This document shows, piece after piece, positions 7,369 to 15,100 of a DNA stretch of 21,161 nucleotides; within the stretch, counting starts at the first letter, position 1; every line of letters begins with the position of its first letter. The stretch covers positions 1 to 21,161 of the forward strand of contig JBNKHH010000073.1 of NCBI GenBank assembly GCA_050290245.1, given 5' to 3'. The notes below the pieces were generated by a model. It worked only from the letters and a program-made list of their open reading frames with translations, was not told the origin of the DNA and made no database searches. This DNA comes from JBNKHH01 sp050290245. Its GTDB lineage: Bacteria; Pseudomonadota; Alphaproteobacteria; Rhodobacterales; Rhodobacteraceae. A program made the translations under genes and the position numbers.

Positions 7369-7806
7369 GTGAAAGTCAGAGAAGCCTTTGATCTTGCACA
7401 GTTTATGCCGTACAGAATGTCTGTTGCGGCAGAGAAGTTGAGCGCGGGGTTGGCCAAAAGATATCGCGAAGAATTCGGGATATCCGTTGCCGACTGGCGT
7501 GTGCTGGTCCATGTCGCGGATGCTGGCACAGTATCGATCCGCGAGATTCATCAGCGGGTGCACCTTGAGAAATCAAAAGCCAGCAGGGCGGCCAGTCGGC
7601 TGGAAGCTGCAGGGTACCTCTCCAAGGAAACGAACGAAACCGACCGACGCCTTCTCGCACTGACGTTGACGGAAAAAGGCAAGACGTTGATGGGCAAGCT
7701 TCTGCCGCTGGCTTCGGCCTATCAGGCTCAGCTTGACACGGTGCTTGCTCCCCATCTCGACGCGCTGAACCAGGCGCTGGATATCATGATCGAGGCGGAC
7801 CTATGA
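7369..7806 (+). CDS. MarR-family transcriptional regulator
   Basis: This is a 145-residue winged-helix protein. The start is GTG at 7369, preceded by GAGGAG; no in-frame ATG is near the start of the domain. The core is visible: FMPYRMSVAAEKLS at the N-terminus, FGISVADWRVL, the helix-turn-helix VSIREIHQRVHLEKSKASRA (about 49-68), and the wing TDRRLLALTLTEKG. It diverges from hmgA over 155 bp that hold operators C and D, and it overlaps maleylacetoacetate isomerase by ATGA, so it is coupled to a pathway gene. This is the strongest candidate for the local repressor of the homogentisate genes. The likely inducer is homogentisate or a hydroxyphenylacetate, which is inference. Confidence 0.93.
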   Translation: MKVREAFDLAQFMPYRMSVAAEKLSAGLAKRYREEFGISVADWRVLVHVADAGTVSIREIHQRVHLEKSKASRAASRLEAAGYLSKETNETDRRLLALTLTEKGKTLMGKLLPLASAYQAQLDTVLAPHLDALNQALDIMIEADL

Positions 7807-8417
7807 TCCGTCTCTTTGACTATTGGCGTTCCACGGCAAGCTACCGGGTCAGGATTGCCCTGGGTCTCGCCGGGCTGGAATGGGAGTGCGTTCCCGTCAA
7901 CCTGGTTGAAGGTGCGCAACAAGACATGGAGCATCTGGAGCGAAATCCGCAAGGCCTGGTTCCGGTGCTGGAAATCGACGGGATGCTGCTTACCCAGTCG
8001 CTTGCGATCATCGAGTATCTGGACGAGACGCGGCAGTTGCGCCTCTTGCCCGCCGATCCTGTGGCCCGCGCAAGAGTGCGCGCCTTGAGCCATGCAATCG
8101 CCATGGAAATCCACCCCGTCTGCAATCTTCGCGTCGCAAAACACGCGGCGCAGGCCGGTGGGGGGGTGACCATGGAAAGCTGGATGCAGCACTTCATTGG
8201 ACCCGGTCTGAGTGCGTTCGAGGCCATGTTGGACGGCGACACCTATTGCTATGGCGACGGTGTGACGCTGGCAGACATCTGTCTGTTGCCGCAGCTTTAT
8301 AATGCGGACCGCTGGAAAGTCGATCTGACGCAGATGCCGAAAATCCGGGGGATCAGAAAAACGCTAGAAGGTATCCCGGCATTCCATGCGGCGCACCCGG
8401 ACAAGGCACCTCGGTGA
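7803..8417 (+). CDS. maiA: Maleylacetoacetate isomerase (zeta-class GST)
   Basis: This 204-residue protein converts maleylacetoacetate to fumarylacetoacetate with glutathione as cofactor, the step between hmgA and fahA. The zeta-class N-terminus is clear: FDYWRSTASYRVRIALGLAGL, where the Ser-Thr-Ala-Ser replaces the Ser-Ser-Cys-Ser of animal enzymes, as is common in bacteria. The glutathione-contact region follows as NPQGLVPVLEIDG, LTQSLAIIEYLDE. The C-terminal helical domain has YGDGVTLADICLLPQLYNA. The ATG overlaps the stop of the MarR gene, so the two are translationally coupled, and a strong terminator follows. With hmgA and fahA it makes the homogentisate pathway complete in this window. 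Confidence 0.95.
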   Translation: MIRLFDYWRSTASYRVRIALGLAGLEWECVPVNLVEGAQQDMEHLERNPQGLVPVLEIDGMLLTQSLAIIEYLDETRQLRLLPADPVARARVRALSHAIAMEIHPVCNLRVAKHAAQAGGGVTMESWMQHFIGPGLSAFEAMLDGDTYCYGDGVTLADICLLPQLYNADRWKVDLTQMPKIRGIRKTLEGIPAFHAAHPDKAPR

Positions 8418-8444
8418 TTGCCCAAACCGGGCCGCTCCATTGCG

Positions 8445-8479
8445 CACAGGGCCCGCCAAGGTCGCGGGCCCTGTGTTTT
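8445..8479 (+). terminator. Intrinsic terminator after maleylacetoacetate isomerase
   Basis: A perfect 12-bp stem (CACAGGGCCCGC, 8445-8456, with its complement at 8464-8475) and a 7-base loop are followed by TTTT. It lies 28 bases past the stop of maiA. The opposite strand has no T-run, so it acts mainly on the rightward MarR-maiA transcript, though it also separates this unit from the converging ald gene. Confidence 0.88.
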
Positions 8480-8492
8480 CGGGCATCTTAGT

Positions 8493-9608
8493 CTACGCCA
8501 GCGCCGTCTCGACCGGGACGTATTCATAGCCAAGCGCTTCGGCGACTGGCTTGTTCGTGATCTGGCCATTCCAGACGTTGAGCCCCTGCGCAAGATGCCG
8601 GTCGGCGCGCAAGGCGTCCTTCCAGCCGCGATCCGCGATCTGCAATGCAAAGGGCAATGTCACGTTGTTCAGCGCATAGGTCGAGGTCCGCGCGACGCCG
8701 CCCGGCATGTTCGCTACGCAGTAATGCACGATGCCGTCCACTTCGTATGTCGGCTCGGCATGGGTCGTGGCCTTTGAGGTTTCGAAGCAACCGCCCTGGT
8801 CGATGGCCACATCCACCAGCACCGCGCCGGGCTGCATGATCGACAAATCTTCGCGGCGCACCAGTTTGGGCGCGGCCGCGCCGGGGATCAGGACCGCGCC
8901 AATCAGCAGATCCGCGGTCGCCAGCAATTCGAGCAGCCGGGTGCGGGTGGAAAAGGCGGTGTTGGCGCTGGCCTCGAAATGCTTGGCCAGGCTTTCCAGC
9001 GTATCGGCGTTGCGGTCCAGGATGGTAACGTTTGCGCCCAGGCCCACGGCCATCTGCGCCGCATTGAAGCCGACGACGCCGCCTCCCAGGACAACGACCC
9101 GTGCGGGCCGCACGCCGGGCACTCCGCCCAGCAAAACGCCGCGTCCTCCATGCGCCTTTTCAAGCGCCGTGGCACCGGCCTGGATCGACATGCGGCCGGC
9201 AACCTGGCTCATCGGCTTGAGAAGGGGCAGGCTGCCGTTCGGCGCGGTCACGGTCTCATAGGCAATGCAGGTTGCCTTTGAGGCGATCAGCGCCCTTGTC
9301 TGCTCCGGATCGGGGGCAAGGTGAAGGTAGGTGTAAAGGATTTGGCCCTCGCGCAGCATGGCGGTTTCAACCGGCTGCGGCTCTTTCACCTTGACCACCA
9401 TCTCGGCGCGCTCGAACACCTCGGCGGCGGTGCCGACGATTTCGGCTCCTGCAGCTGCATAGCTGGCGTCGTCCGCTCCGATGCCGAGGCCTGCCGATGC
9501 TTCGACCAGAACGGAATGACCGTGTTCGACCAATTCCGCCACGCTTTCCGGGGTCAGCCCGACACGGTATTCGTGGTTCTTTATTTCCTTGACTGTGCCG
9601 ACAATCAT
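8493..9608 (-). CDS. ald: Alanine dehydrogenase
   Basis: This 371-residue enzyme reversibly converts alanine, NAD+ and water to pyruvate, ammonia and NADH. The family marks are present: the N-terminus MIVGTVKEIKNHEYRVGLTP, the active-site lysine in VVKVKEPQ (near 75), the active-site histidine in YTYLHLAPD (near 96), the nucleotide-binding segment VVVLGGGVVGFNAA and the late CVANMPGGVARTSTYALNN. The start follows GAGGAG. It lies 116 bases after the class III aminotransferase on the same strand. In known pathways such as taurine catabolism, Ald recycles the alanine made by a pyruvate-dependent aminotransferase, and that is the likely job here. The enzyme call is firm; the pathway role is inferred. 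Confidence 0.97.
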   Translation of the reverse strand: MIVGTVKEIKNHEYRVGLTPESVAELVEHGHSVLVEASAGLGIGADDASYAAAGAEIVGTAAEVFERAEMVVKVKEPQPVETAMLREGQILYTYLHLAPDPEQTRALIASKATCIAYETVTAPNGSLPLLKPMSQVAGRMSIQAGATALEKAHGGRGVLLGGVPGVRPARVVVLGGGVVGFNAAQMAVGLGANVTILDRNADTLESLAKHFEASANTAFSTRTRLLELLATADLLIGAVLIPGAAAPKLVRREDLSIMQPGAVLVDVAIDQGGCFETSKATTHAEPTYEVDGIVHYCVANMPGGVARTSTYALNNVTLPFALQIADRGWKDALRADRHLAQGLNVWNGQITNKPVAEALGYEYVPVETALA

Positions 9609-9724
9609 TTCAGATCTCCTCGCTCAGACATTAAAGGGTATGCCACCTGGGCCGGATGTCCCGGCAGCGCATTGTACCATGGTCTAGACGTGCCGGGCGA
9701 GTTCCCGTGCCCGGAAGATAGACG

Positions 9725-11080
9725 TCATGTATTGGCTGCGAAACCCGCGTCCAGTGCCGACAGGATGGTGGCCACATCCACCGCTGTCAGAACCAGCGGC
9801 GGAGACAGGATGATGTTGTTTCCGGACACACGGACCAGTGCACCGTTTTCATAGGCCACGCGGTGCACCGCCCCGATTGTCTTCTTGTCGATCGGTGCCT
9901 TGGTCTGCCGGTCTGCAACAAGTTCCAGTGCGCACATCAGCCCGTGGCCGCCCCGAACATCGCCGATGGCCGCGTATTTTTCCTGAAGCCCGAGAAGACC
10001 CTGATATAGCTGGTCGCCACGTTCGGCGGCGTTGTCCTTGACCTGAAGTCGCTCGGTTTCCTTCAGGCAGGCCACGGCAGCCGCCGCACCGACCGGATGA
10101 CCGGAATAGGTATAACCCGACCCGATGGCGCCCTTGCCCGAGGTGTCGTTCTCGAAAACTTCTGCCACCTTGTCCGAGATCATGACCGCACCGAATGGGA
10201 AATAGCCGTTGGTGATCGCTTTTGCGGTCGAGATCAGGTCCGGCCGGACGCCCCAGAGGCGCGAGCCCGACCAGCTGCCGGTGCGTCCAAAGGCGGTGAT
10301 GACCTCATCTGCGATCAAAAGGATTCCGTGTTTGTCGCAAAGCGCGCGAACACCGGGCATGAAACTTTTGTGCGGCGGGATTACGCCACCGGCCCCAAGG
10401 ATCGGTTCCATGATGAAGGCAGCGATGGTCTCGGCGCCCTGGAACTTGATCTCATCCTCAAGTGCAGCGAGGCAGAGCTGGGCCAGTTTTGCCGGGTCTG
10501 TTTCGTCGAAAGGGTTGCGGTAAGGATAGGGTGAGGGGATGTGGTAGCAGCCGGGCATCAGCGGTTCATATTGCGTGCGGAAGTTGGCGTTCCCGTTGAC
10601 TGACGCCCCCAGCGTATGGGTCCCGTGATAGCCCTTTTTTAGCGACAGGTATTTCACCCGTCCCGCTTCGCCCCGGATCTTGTGATATTGTCGGGCCAGG
10701 CGCAGCGAGACTTCAACCGAGTCCGAGCCTCCAGACGTGTAGAAGGCGCGCGTCAATCCATCCGGCGCAAAAAACTCCCTCAACATGTAGCTCAACTCGA
10801 TCGCGGCATCGTTGGTCGTGCCACGGAAAATCGAATAGTAGGGCAGGCGGTCCAGTTGATCCGCGATGGCCTGCTTCACGGGCGCACAGGAATAACCGAG
10901 GTTCACATTCCAAAGCCCGCCAACAGCATCCACAGTGCGATGCCCGTTCAGGTCGACGACCTCGACGCCTTCACCCTCGACGATGATGTCCGGCGGATTG
11001 GCCAGGCTGTCGGCCGGATGCGCCATCGGGTGCCAGAGGTGGCGGGCATTGTTTTCTGTAAGGAAGTTGGAATCTTTCAT
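9725..11080 (-). CDS. Class III (omega) aminotransferase, PLP-dependent
   Basis: This is a 451-residue fold-type I enzyme. The start at 11080 is one base after the IclR stop, with GAGG shortly upstream; the frame runs on to 11371 but that part overlaps the IclR gene. Features of the class are visible: LWHPMAHP near the N-terminus, the phosphate-binding SGGSDSVE (116-123), YHGTHTLGAS, the cofactor-contacting Asp258 in IADEVITAFGRTG, and the Schiff-base lysine Lys287 in STAKAITNGY. Such enzymes move a terminal amino group, often to pyruvate. The alanine dehydrogenase gene just downstream supports pyruvate as acceptor. Candidate substrates include taurine, beta-alanine, 4-aminobutyrate, diamines and aryl-alkylamines; the sequence alone does not decide. 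Confidence 0.93.
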   Translation of the reverse strand: MKDSNFLTENNARHLWHPMAHPADSLANPPDIIVEGEGVEVVDLNGHRTVDAVGGLWNVNLGYSCAPVKQAIADQLDRLPYYSIFRGTTNDAAIELSYMLREFFAPDGLTRAFYTSGGSDSVEVSLRLARQYHKIRGEAGRVKYLSLKKGYHGTHTLGASVNGNANFRTQYEPLMPGCYHIPSPYPYRNPFDETDPAKLAQLCLAALEDEIKFQGAETIAAFIMEPILGAGGVIPPHKSFMPGVRALCDKHGILLIADEVITAFGRTGSWSGSRLWGVRPDLISTAKAITNGYFPFGAVMISDKVAEVFENDTSGKGAIGSGYTYSGHPVGAAAAVACLKETERLQVKDNAAERGDQLYQGLLGLQEKYAAIGDVRGGHGLMCALELVADRQTKAPIDKKTIGAVHRVAYENGALVRVSGNNIILSPPLVLTAVDVATILSALDAGFAANT

Positions 11081-11081
11081 T

Positions 11082-11900
11082 TCAGACCTCGTTTGTCTGG
11101 CGGAGTGTTGTTGAATGATCCGGTGCGGGTTCATGACCCGGATAGTCGTGGGGCAGCACTCCACCGATCGACGTGGTCGCCTGATGGACCGCCCGGCACA
11201 GTGCGGATCGGACGTCCGCCATCTTCTCGGGCGTTGCCCGCACGGCGGGAACCGCAACAGCAATGGCACCGATCGGTCGCGCTTCTGACCCGAAAATCGG
11301 GCCGCCGATGGAGCAGACCTCTCTGTCAAAGGTCTGATCCATTCGACAAAGGCCTTCGTGTCTTGCCGCATCCATCAAGGTGCGAACTTGCGACGCGTCC
11401 GTGCAAGTTTTGTCGGTAAAGGCCCGAAGTGGCTGACCAAGAGCCGCGTCAACGAAGCGCTCTGAAGAATATGCAAGAACCGCTATCCCTGACGATGTTG
11501 CATGCAAGGGAAGGATTTCGCCTTCGTCAAAGATAACCTGTGTGCCATGTTCCAGCGGATCGGAATGAAACACAGGAGACAACACGCTGCCTTGCAAAAG
11601 CGAGGTATGGCAGAGCTCTCCGGTTTGCCGCGCCAGATGCTCGACAATCGGTCGGAAGACCGTCCGGATTGGATGGGTTGCCTCGCGGATCGCCGTCAGT
11701 CTCAGAATCGCGGGTCCCAGACTGTAGGCGCGGGTGGCATGATTTTGTTCCAGAAAACCATTCTCTTCCAATTCAACAAGGTGCCGGTGAACCGTGGCCT
11801 TGTCGCGCCCCGCAAGGCGCACCATCTCGCTCAGCCCGATTTCAGGGCGCTTGCGGGAAAAGAATTCCAACAACTCCAACGCTTTGGTGATGGTTCCCAT
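11082..11900 (-). CDS. IclR-family transcriptional regulator
   Basis: This is a 272-residue protein if the ATG at 11900 is used; the frame can also start at a GTG at 11924 (280 residues). I prefer the ATG because GGAGG precedes it, though at a long 11-base spacing, and because GTITKALELLEFFS is the usual IclR start. The helix-turn-helix is LSEMVRLAGRDKATVHRHLVELEENGFLE (about 23-51) and an effector domain follows (ATSSGIAVLAYS, DREVCSIGGPIFG, IGAIAVAVP). IclR proteins are tetramers that sense small organic acids and may activate or repress. It overlaps no gene but is joined by one base to the aminotransferase, and it diverges from tctC, so it probably controls the aminotransferase-ald and tct operons together. 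Confidence 0.92.
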   Translation of the reverse strand: MGTITKALELLEFFSRKRPEIGLSEMVRLAGRDKATVHRHLVELEENGFLEQNHATRAYSLGPAILRLTAIREATHPIRTVFRPIVEHLARQTGELCHTSLLQGSVLSPVFHSDPLEHGTQVIFDEGEILPLHATSSGIAVLAYSSERFVDAALGQPLRAFTDKTCTDASQVRTLMDAARHEGLCRMDQTFDREVCSIGGPIFGSEARPIGAIAVAVPAVRATPEKMADVRSALCRAVHQATTSIGGVLPHDYPGHEPAPDHSTTLRQTNEV

Positions 11901-11951
11901 CTCTGATCCGGCCTCCGATTCCACCCGTCAAACGTTGTTGGCAATCAAAGC

Positions 11952-11981
11952 TTGACATACGATCGTTGCAATGGCAACAAT
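11952..11981 (+). promoter_or_regulatory. tctC promoter with embedded operator E
   Basis: TTGACA (11952-11957) is a perfect -35 box; AACAAT (11976-11981), 18 bases on, is a fair -10. Operator E lies across the spacer and the -10 at 11962-11981: ATCGTTGC, spacer AATG, GCAACAAT. The left half is identical to that of operator A; the right half has two outer mismatches. The arrangement matches the hmgA promoter. Confidence 0.6.
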
Positions 11982-12029
11982 TATTGCACCACCGGTTCAA
12001 ATAACGAACCGACCACAGGGAGAAGCACA

Positions 12030-12965
12030 ATGAAATCCTTTTTGCAAGTCACCGCTACGCTTGCTGTTGCCGCATTGCCTCTGGCTGCTCAGGCCGAATA
12101 CCCGGAGAAACCGGTCAATTTTGTCGTTCCGTTCCCTCCCGGCGATCTGGAAGATGTGCTGACACGCATGATCGCAGAGGATTTTCAGGAAAAATACGGG
12201 GTCGCCGCCGCCGTCATCAACCGCCCCTCGGATAGCGGCCCATTCCCCGGTGCGGCACAGGTCGCGACCGCAGCCGCCGATGGCTATACAGTCGGATCCT
12301 TCGTTGTCGATATTCCCGTCGTGGGCCCACAAGTGGGCATTCCCACACTCGACCCGAACCCGTTCGAACCGCTGGGCATCTTCCTGACCTATCCTTTCGT
12401 CATCGCCACCTCGGCGGACGCGCCCTATCAGAGCATTGAGGAACTGTCCGCCTATGCAAAGGACAACTCGGTCGTTCTGGGACATTTCGGGGCATTTCTG
12501 CTGCCGACGCAGGCAACGTTCGCGGCCGCAAAGGTGGCCGGATTTGAATGGGGTGCCGAAGCCTCGTCCGACGCGCTCGATTGCAACTCCCTGGCCTCTG
12601 GCGACTTCGATGTGATCAACACGACGATTCAATTGGTCCTGCCCTGTCTGGATCAGGTCAAGATCCTGGCCACGATCACCGAGGAACCCATTGCGCTCGC
12701 GCCGGATGCGCCGACCCTCGCTTCAATCGCACCCGATCTGAACGTGTCGCTGTGGAACGGCCTCTTCGTTCACAAGGACACGCCTGCCGATGTGCGCGAG
12801 AAAATCATCGAGGTTGCGCGGGAAACGGTCACCTCGGAACGCGCAATGCAGCTTTCGGAGGAGACCGGTGCGCTGGTGTACTGGATGGATGCAGAGGCCG
12901 CTTCGGCCCGGATCGAAAGCGACATCGAGGTGACGAACCACATCAACGAGATGATCGCAAACTGA
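12030..12965 (+). CDS. tctC: TTT-family periplasmic solute-binding protein (TctC/Bug)
   Basis: This is a 311-residue exported protein. A signal peptide of about 22 residues (MKSFLQVTATLAVAALPLAAQA) is followed by the Bug-type mature start YPEKPVNFVVPFPPG. The ATG at 12030 has AGGGAG upstream. Bug proteins bind carboxylates (tricarboxylates, aromatic acids, some amino acids) and hand them to the TctAB permease. In the binding-loop motif PFPPGGxxD the second glycine is replaced: the sequence reads PFPPG-Asp39-Leu-Glu-Asp42. Two cysteines in the mature part (ALDCNSLASG and LVLPCLD) could form a disulfide in the periplasm. It heads the transporter operon and has its own strong promoter; a hairpin after it may keep its expression above that of tctB and tctA. 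Confidence 0.93.
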   Translation: MKSFLQVTATLAVAALPLAAQAEYPEKPVNFVVPFPPGDLEDVLTRMIAEDFQEKYGVAAAVINRPSDSGPFPGAAQVATAAADGYTVGSFVVDIPVVGPQVGIPTLDPNPFEPLGIFLTYPFVIATSADAPYQSIEELSAYAKDNSVVLGHFGAFLLPTQATFAAAKVAGFEWGAEASSDALDCNSLASGDFDVINTTIQLVLPCLDQVKILATITEEPIALAPDAPTLASIAPDLNVSLWNGLFVHKDTPADVREKIIEVARETVTSERAMQLSEETGALVYWMDAEAASARIESDIEVTNHINEMIAN

Positions 12966-12972
12966 TCCTTTT

Positions 12973-12999
12973 CCCGGCCCCCATTCCAGGGCGGCCGGG
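12973..12999 (+). repeat. Hairpin between tctC and tctB
   Basis: CCCGGCC (12973-12979) and GGCCGGG (12993-12999) pair perfectly 7 bases after the tctC stop, without a following T-run. Such hairpins after binding-protein genes commonly stabilise the upstream message, giving more binding protein than permease. The role here is inferred. Confidence 0.5.
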
Positions 13000-13035
13000 C
13001 TCGCACCCTTCGGGGACGCATCGGGGAGGGTAGCG

Positions 13036-13575
13036 ATGCACGACGAAAATGACGAACCGCATGTCTTCCCCCTGGGACGCAGGCCAGGCGAGTTGCTGTT
13101 CGCCGCCCTTGTCCTGATCTTCGCCTTGATCCTGCTGGCCCAGATCGGCTGGCAGACCACGTGGCTGGCGAAAAAGGGCCTTGCCGCGCAGCCGCGCTTC
13201 TGGCCGGCGCTTTCGTTGGTCGGCATGGTCGTCTTTGCCGCGGCGCTCTGGCTCAAGACACAAAGGACCAGCAGAACGCCCGGGCGGTGGAAAGAAGCGG
13301 CGCTCTGGGTCCGCTCGCTAGAATTTGCCGGTTGGTATGTTCTCTATGTAATCGGCATTCCGATCGTCGGCTATCTTCTGGCGACGCTGACCTTCTGTGT
13401 CTTCCTTACCCTCAGGCTGGGATACCGAAACCGGATGTACATATACTCCGCCATCGGTTTTGCGCTCTTTGTGGTGCTTGTTTTCAAGACCGGCTTCAAT
13501 GTGAAAATCCCGGGTGGCGCCCTCTACGAGCTGGCACCGGACGGCCTGCGCTACTTCCTCATCCGTTATTTTTGA
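13036..13575 (+). CDS. tctB: TTT-family small membrane subunit (TctB)
   Basis: This is a 179-residue protein with four predicted membrane segments near residues 19-37, 55-74, 96-122 and 133-150. The N-terminus is cytoplasmic and polar. The ending KTGFNVKIPGGALY fits the conserved C-terminal loop of TctB, which reads roughly lgvpLP. TctB pairs with TctA in the inner membrane and is needed for uptake, although its exact role is unclear. GGAGGG precedes the ATG at 13036. It lies 70 bases after tctC and 9 bases before tctA, in the order C-B-A usual for this family. Confidence 0.9.
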   Translation: MHDENDEPHVFPLGRRPGELLFAALVLIFALILLAQIGWQTTWLAKKGLAAQPRFWPALSLVGMVVFAAALWLKTQRTSRTPGRWKEAALWVRSLEFAGWYVLYVIGIPIVGYLLATLTFCVFLTLRLGYRNRMYIYSAIGFALFVVLVFKTGFNVKIPGGALYELAPDGLRYFLIRYF

Positions 13576-13584
13576 GCTGATATC

Positions 13585-15099
13585 ATGGATACTCTGCTTT
13601 CAAGCATCGAAATCATAGCTCGCTGGGATGTAGTCGCAGCGCTGCTCATTGGCTCAATCGGTGGCGTCCTTGTCGGGGCTCTTCCGGGCGTGGGCGCTGC
13701 GGTTGCGATTGCCATCATGCTGCCCGCAACCTTCATGCTTGAGCCCATCGTCGGGCTGACGGCGCTCCTCGGCGTCTATGGGTCGTCCATGTTCGGGGGC
13801 GCGATCCCCGCGATCCTGGTCAATACCCCAGGCACCCCTGTCAATGCCCTGACCACCTACGATGGCTTCCCGATGACCAAGCGCGGTGAAGCGCGCCGCG
13901 CGCTCGGATTGGCCTATTCGGCTTCGTTCTTCGGGGGCATCTTCTCGATCCTCTGTCTGATGCTCTTTGCCCCGGTGCTGGCCAAGATCGCGCCGCAGTT
14001 CGGTGCGAGAGAGATCTTCCTGGCGGCACTACTGGGCATCGTGTTGGTCGTGCTGACACACCGCGGGCAGGTGCTGGCCGCCGGGATGCTCGCTTGCTTT
14101 GGCATTTTCCTCCAAACCATTGGCATCGAGGGCAGTGCCTACACACAACGATACACCTTCGGGCAGGGATGGTTGCAGAATGGCATTGACCTGATCGTCG
14201 TGGTTCTGGGCATCTTTGCCATCAGCCAAGCGTTCGTACTGTTTCTCGACGAGGACAAGAATTTCCCGATGCCCCATGTCGGCAAGAAGGGTTTTTTCAA
14301 AACCTTTGGCGAGCTGCGCATGTTCAAGCGTGTTGCGACCGTGGGGTCGGGTTTTGGCGTGATTTGCGGAATGATCCCCGGAGTTGGCGAATTCATGTCG
14401 CAATTCATGTCCTATTCCTATGCCCAGCGGACGTCGAAGACCCCTGAGCTTTTTGGCAAGGGCAGTCCCGAGGGCCTGGTCGCGTCGGAGGCCGCAAACA
14501 ACTCGGTGCCGCCCGCCGCGATGGTGCCGCTGCTTGCGCTCGGCATTCCGGGCGAGGAACTGACAGCAATGATGCTGGCGGTGTTCTACGTGCACAACGT
14601 GATCCCCGGTCCGGCGCTGTTCGCAAACCAGATGGATTTTGTTCTCGCACTCTACATCTGTCTGATCCTGCTTAACGTGATCGTGGTCCTTTTCCTGTTT
14701 CTGGCAACCGACACGCTGATGAAAGTCATGCTGATCCCGAACCGGTTCCTTGGCATGATGATCCTGACATTCAGCCTGATTGGAATCTATTCGTTGCGCA
14801 ACTCGCTGACGGATATATTCATCGCGGCAGGCTTCGGCGTGTTCGGCATGATCCTCAAACGGTTGGACTGGCCGACATCACCTGTGATCCTCGGGATCGT
14901 GCTGGGCGGGCTCATGGAGGACAAGCTGCGTACCGCGATGGCGCGGGTGCGCACGCCATTCGATTTCATCGACCGGCCGATCGCCTTCATCCTTTTCGTC
15001 ATGATCGTCGCCGCCGTTGGCATCCATTTCTACACCATGTGGAAGACGGCGCGGACCTCCGATGCCGAGCCGACCGGTAAGGAACAAGGAACCAACTGA
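13585..15099 (+). CDS. tctA: TTT-family large permease subunit (TctA)
   Basis: This is a 504-residue integral membrane protein with about a dozen hydrophobic segments, the usual size of TctA. The glycine-rich signature GALPGVGAAVAIAIMLP appears near residues 32-48 and its repeat-related counterpart CGMIPGVGEFMSQFMSY near 260-275, consistent with the two-fold internal repeat of the family. The motif IPAILVNTPGTPVNALTTYDG follows the first signature. It imports the ligand delivered by TctC, driven by ion gradients. The ribosome-binding site is weak, so translation probably couples to tctB, 9 bases upstream. The stop is one base before the aldehyde dehydrogenase start, tying transport to the enzyme genes. 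Confidence 0.95.
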   Translation: MDTLLSSIEIIARWDVVAALLIGSIGGVLVGALPGVGAAVAIAIMLPATFMLEPIVGLTALLGVYGSSMFGGAIPAILVNTPGTPVNALTTYDGFPMTKRGEARRALGLAYSASFFGGIFSILCLMLFAPVLAKIAPQFGAREIFLAALLGIVLVVLTHRGQVLAAGMLACFGIFLQTIGIEGSAYTQRYTFGQGWLQNGIDLIVVVLGIFAISQAFVLFLDEDKNFPMPHVGKKGFFKTFGELRMFKRVATVGSGFGVICGMIPGVGEFMSQFMSYSYAQRTSKTPELFGKGSPEGLVASEAANNSVPPAAMVPLLALGIPGEELTAMMLAVFYVHNVIPGPALFANQMDFVLALYICLILLNVIVVLFLFLATDTLMKVMLIPNRFLGMMILTFSLIGIYSLRNSLTDIFIAAGFGVFGMILKRLDWPTSPVILGIVLGGLMEDKLRTAMARVRTPFDFIDRPIAFILFVMIVAAVGIHFYTMWKTARTSDAEPTGKEQGTN

Positions 15100-15100
15100 A

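Noticed and set aside
9693..9714. Hairpin (CCGGGC / GCCCGG) between the aminotransferase and ald as a terminator
   Set aside because: The stem is only 6 bp with a 10-base loop and no T-run follows, so read-through into ald is more likely.
11081..11371. N-terminal extension of the aminotransferase frame
   Set aside because: It overlaps the IclR gene completely, and the shorter start at 11080 fits the one-base spacing to the IclR stop and the family's usual length.
11901..11924. GTG start giving an 8-residue longer IclR protein
   Set aside because: No good ribosome-binding site precedes the GTG; the ATG at 11900 gives a typical IclR N-terminus. The choice remains uncertain.
15017..15100. Upstream extension of the aldehyde dehydrogenase into tctA
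   Set aside because: The extension lies wholly inside tctA; the ATG at 15101 directly follows the tctA stop and begins a normal ALDH N-terminus.
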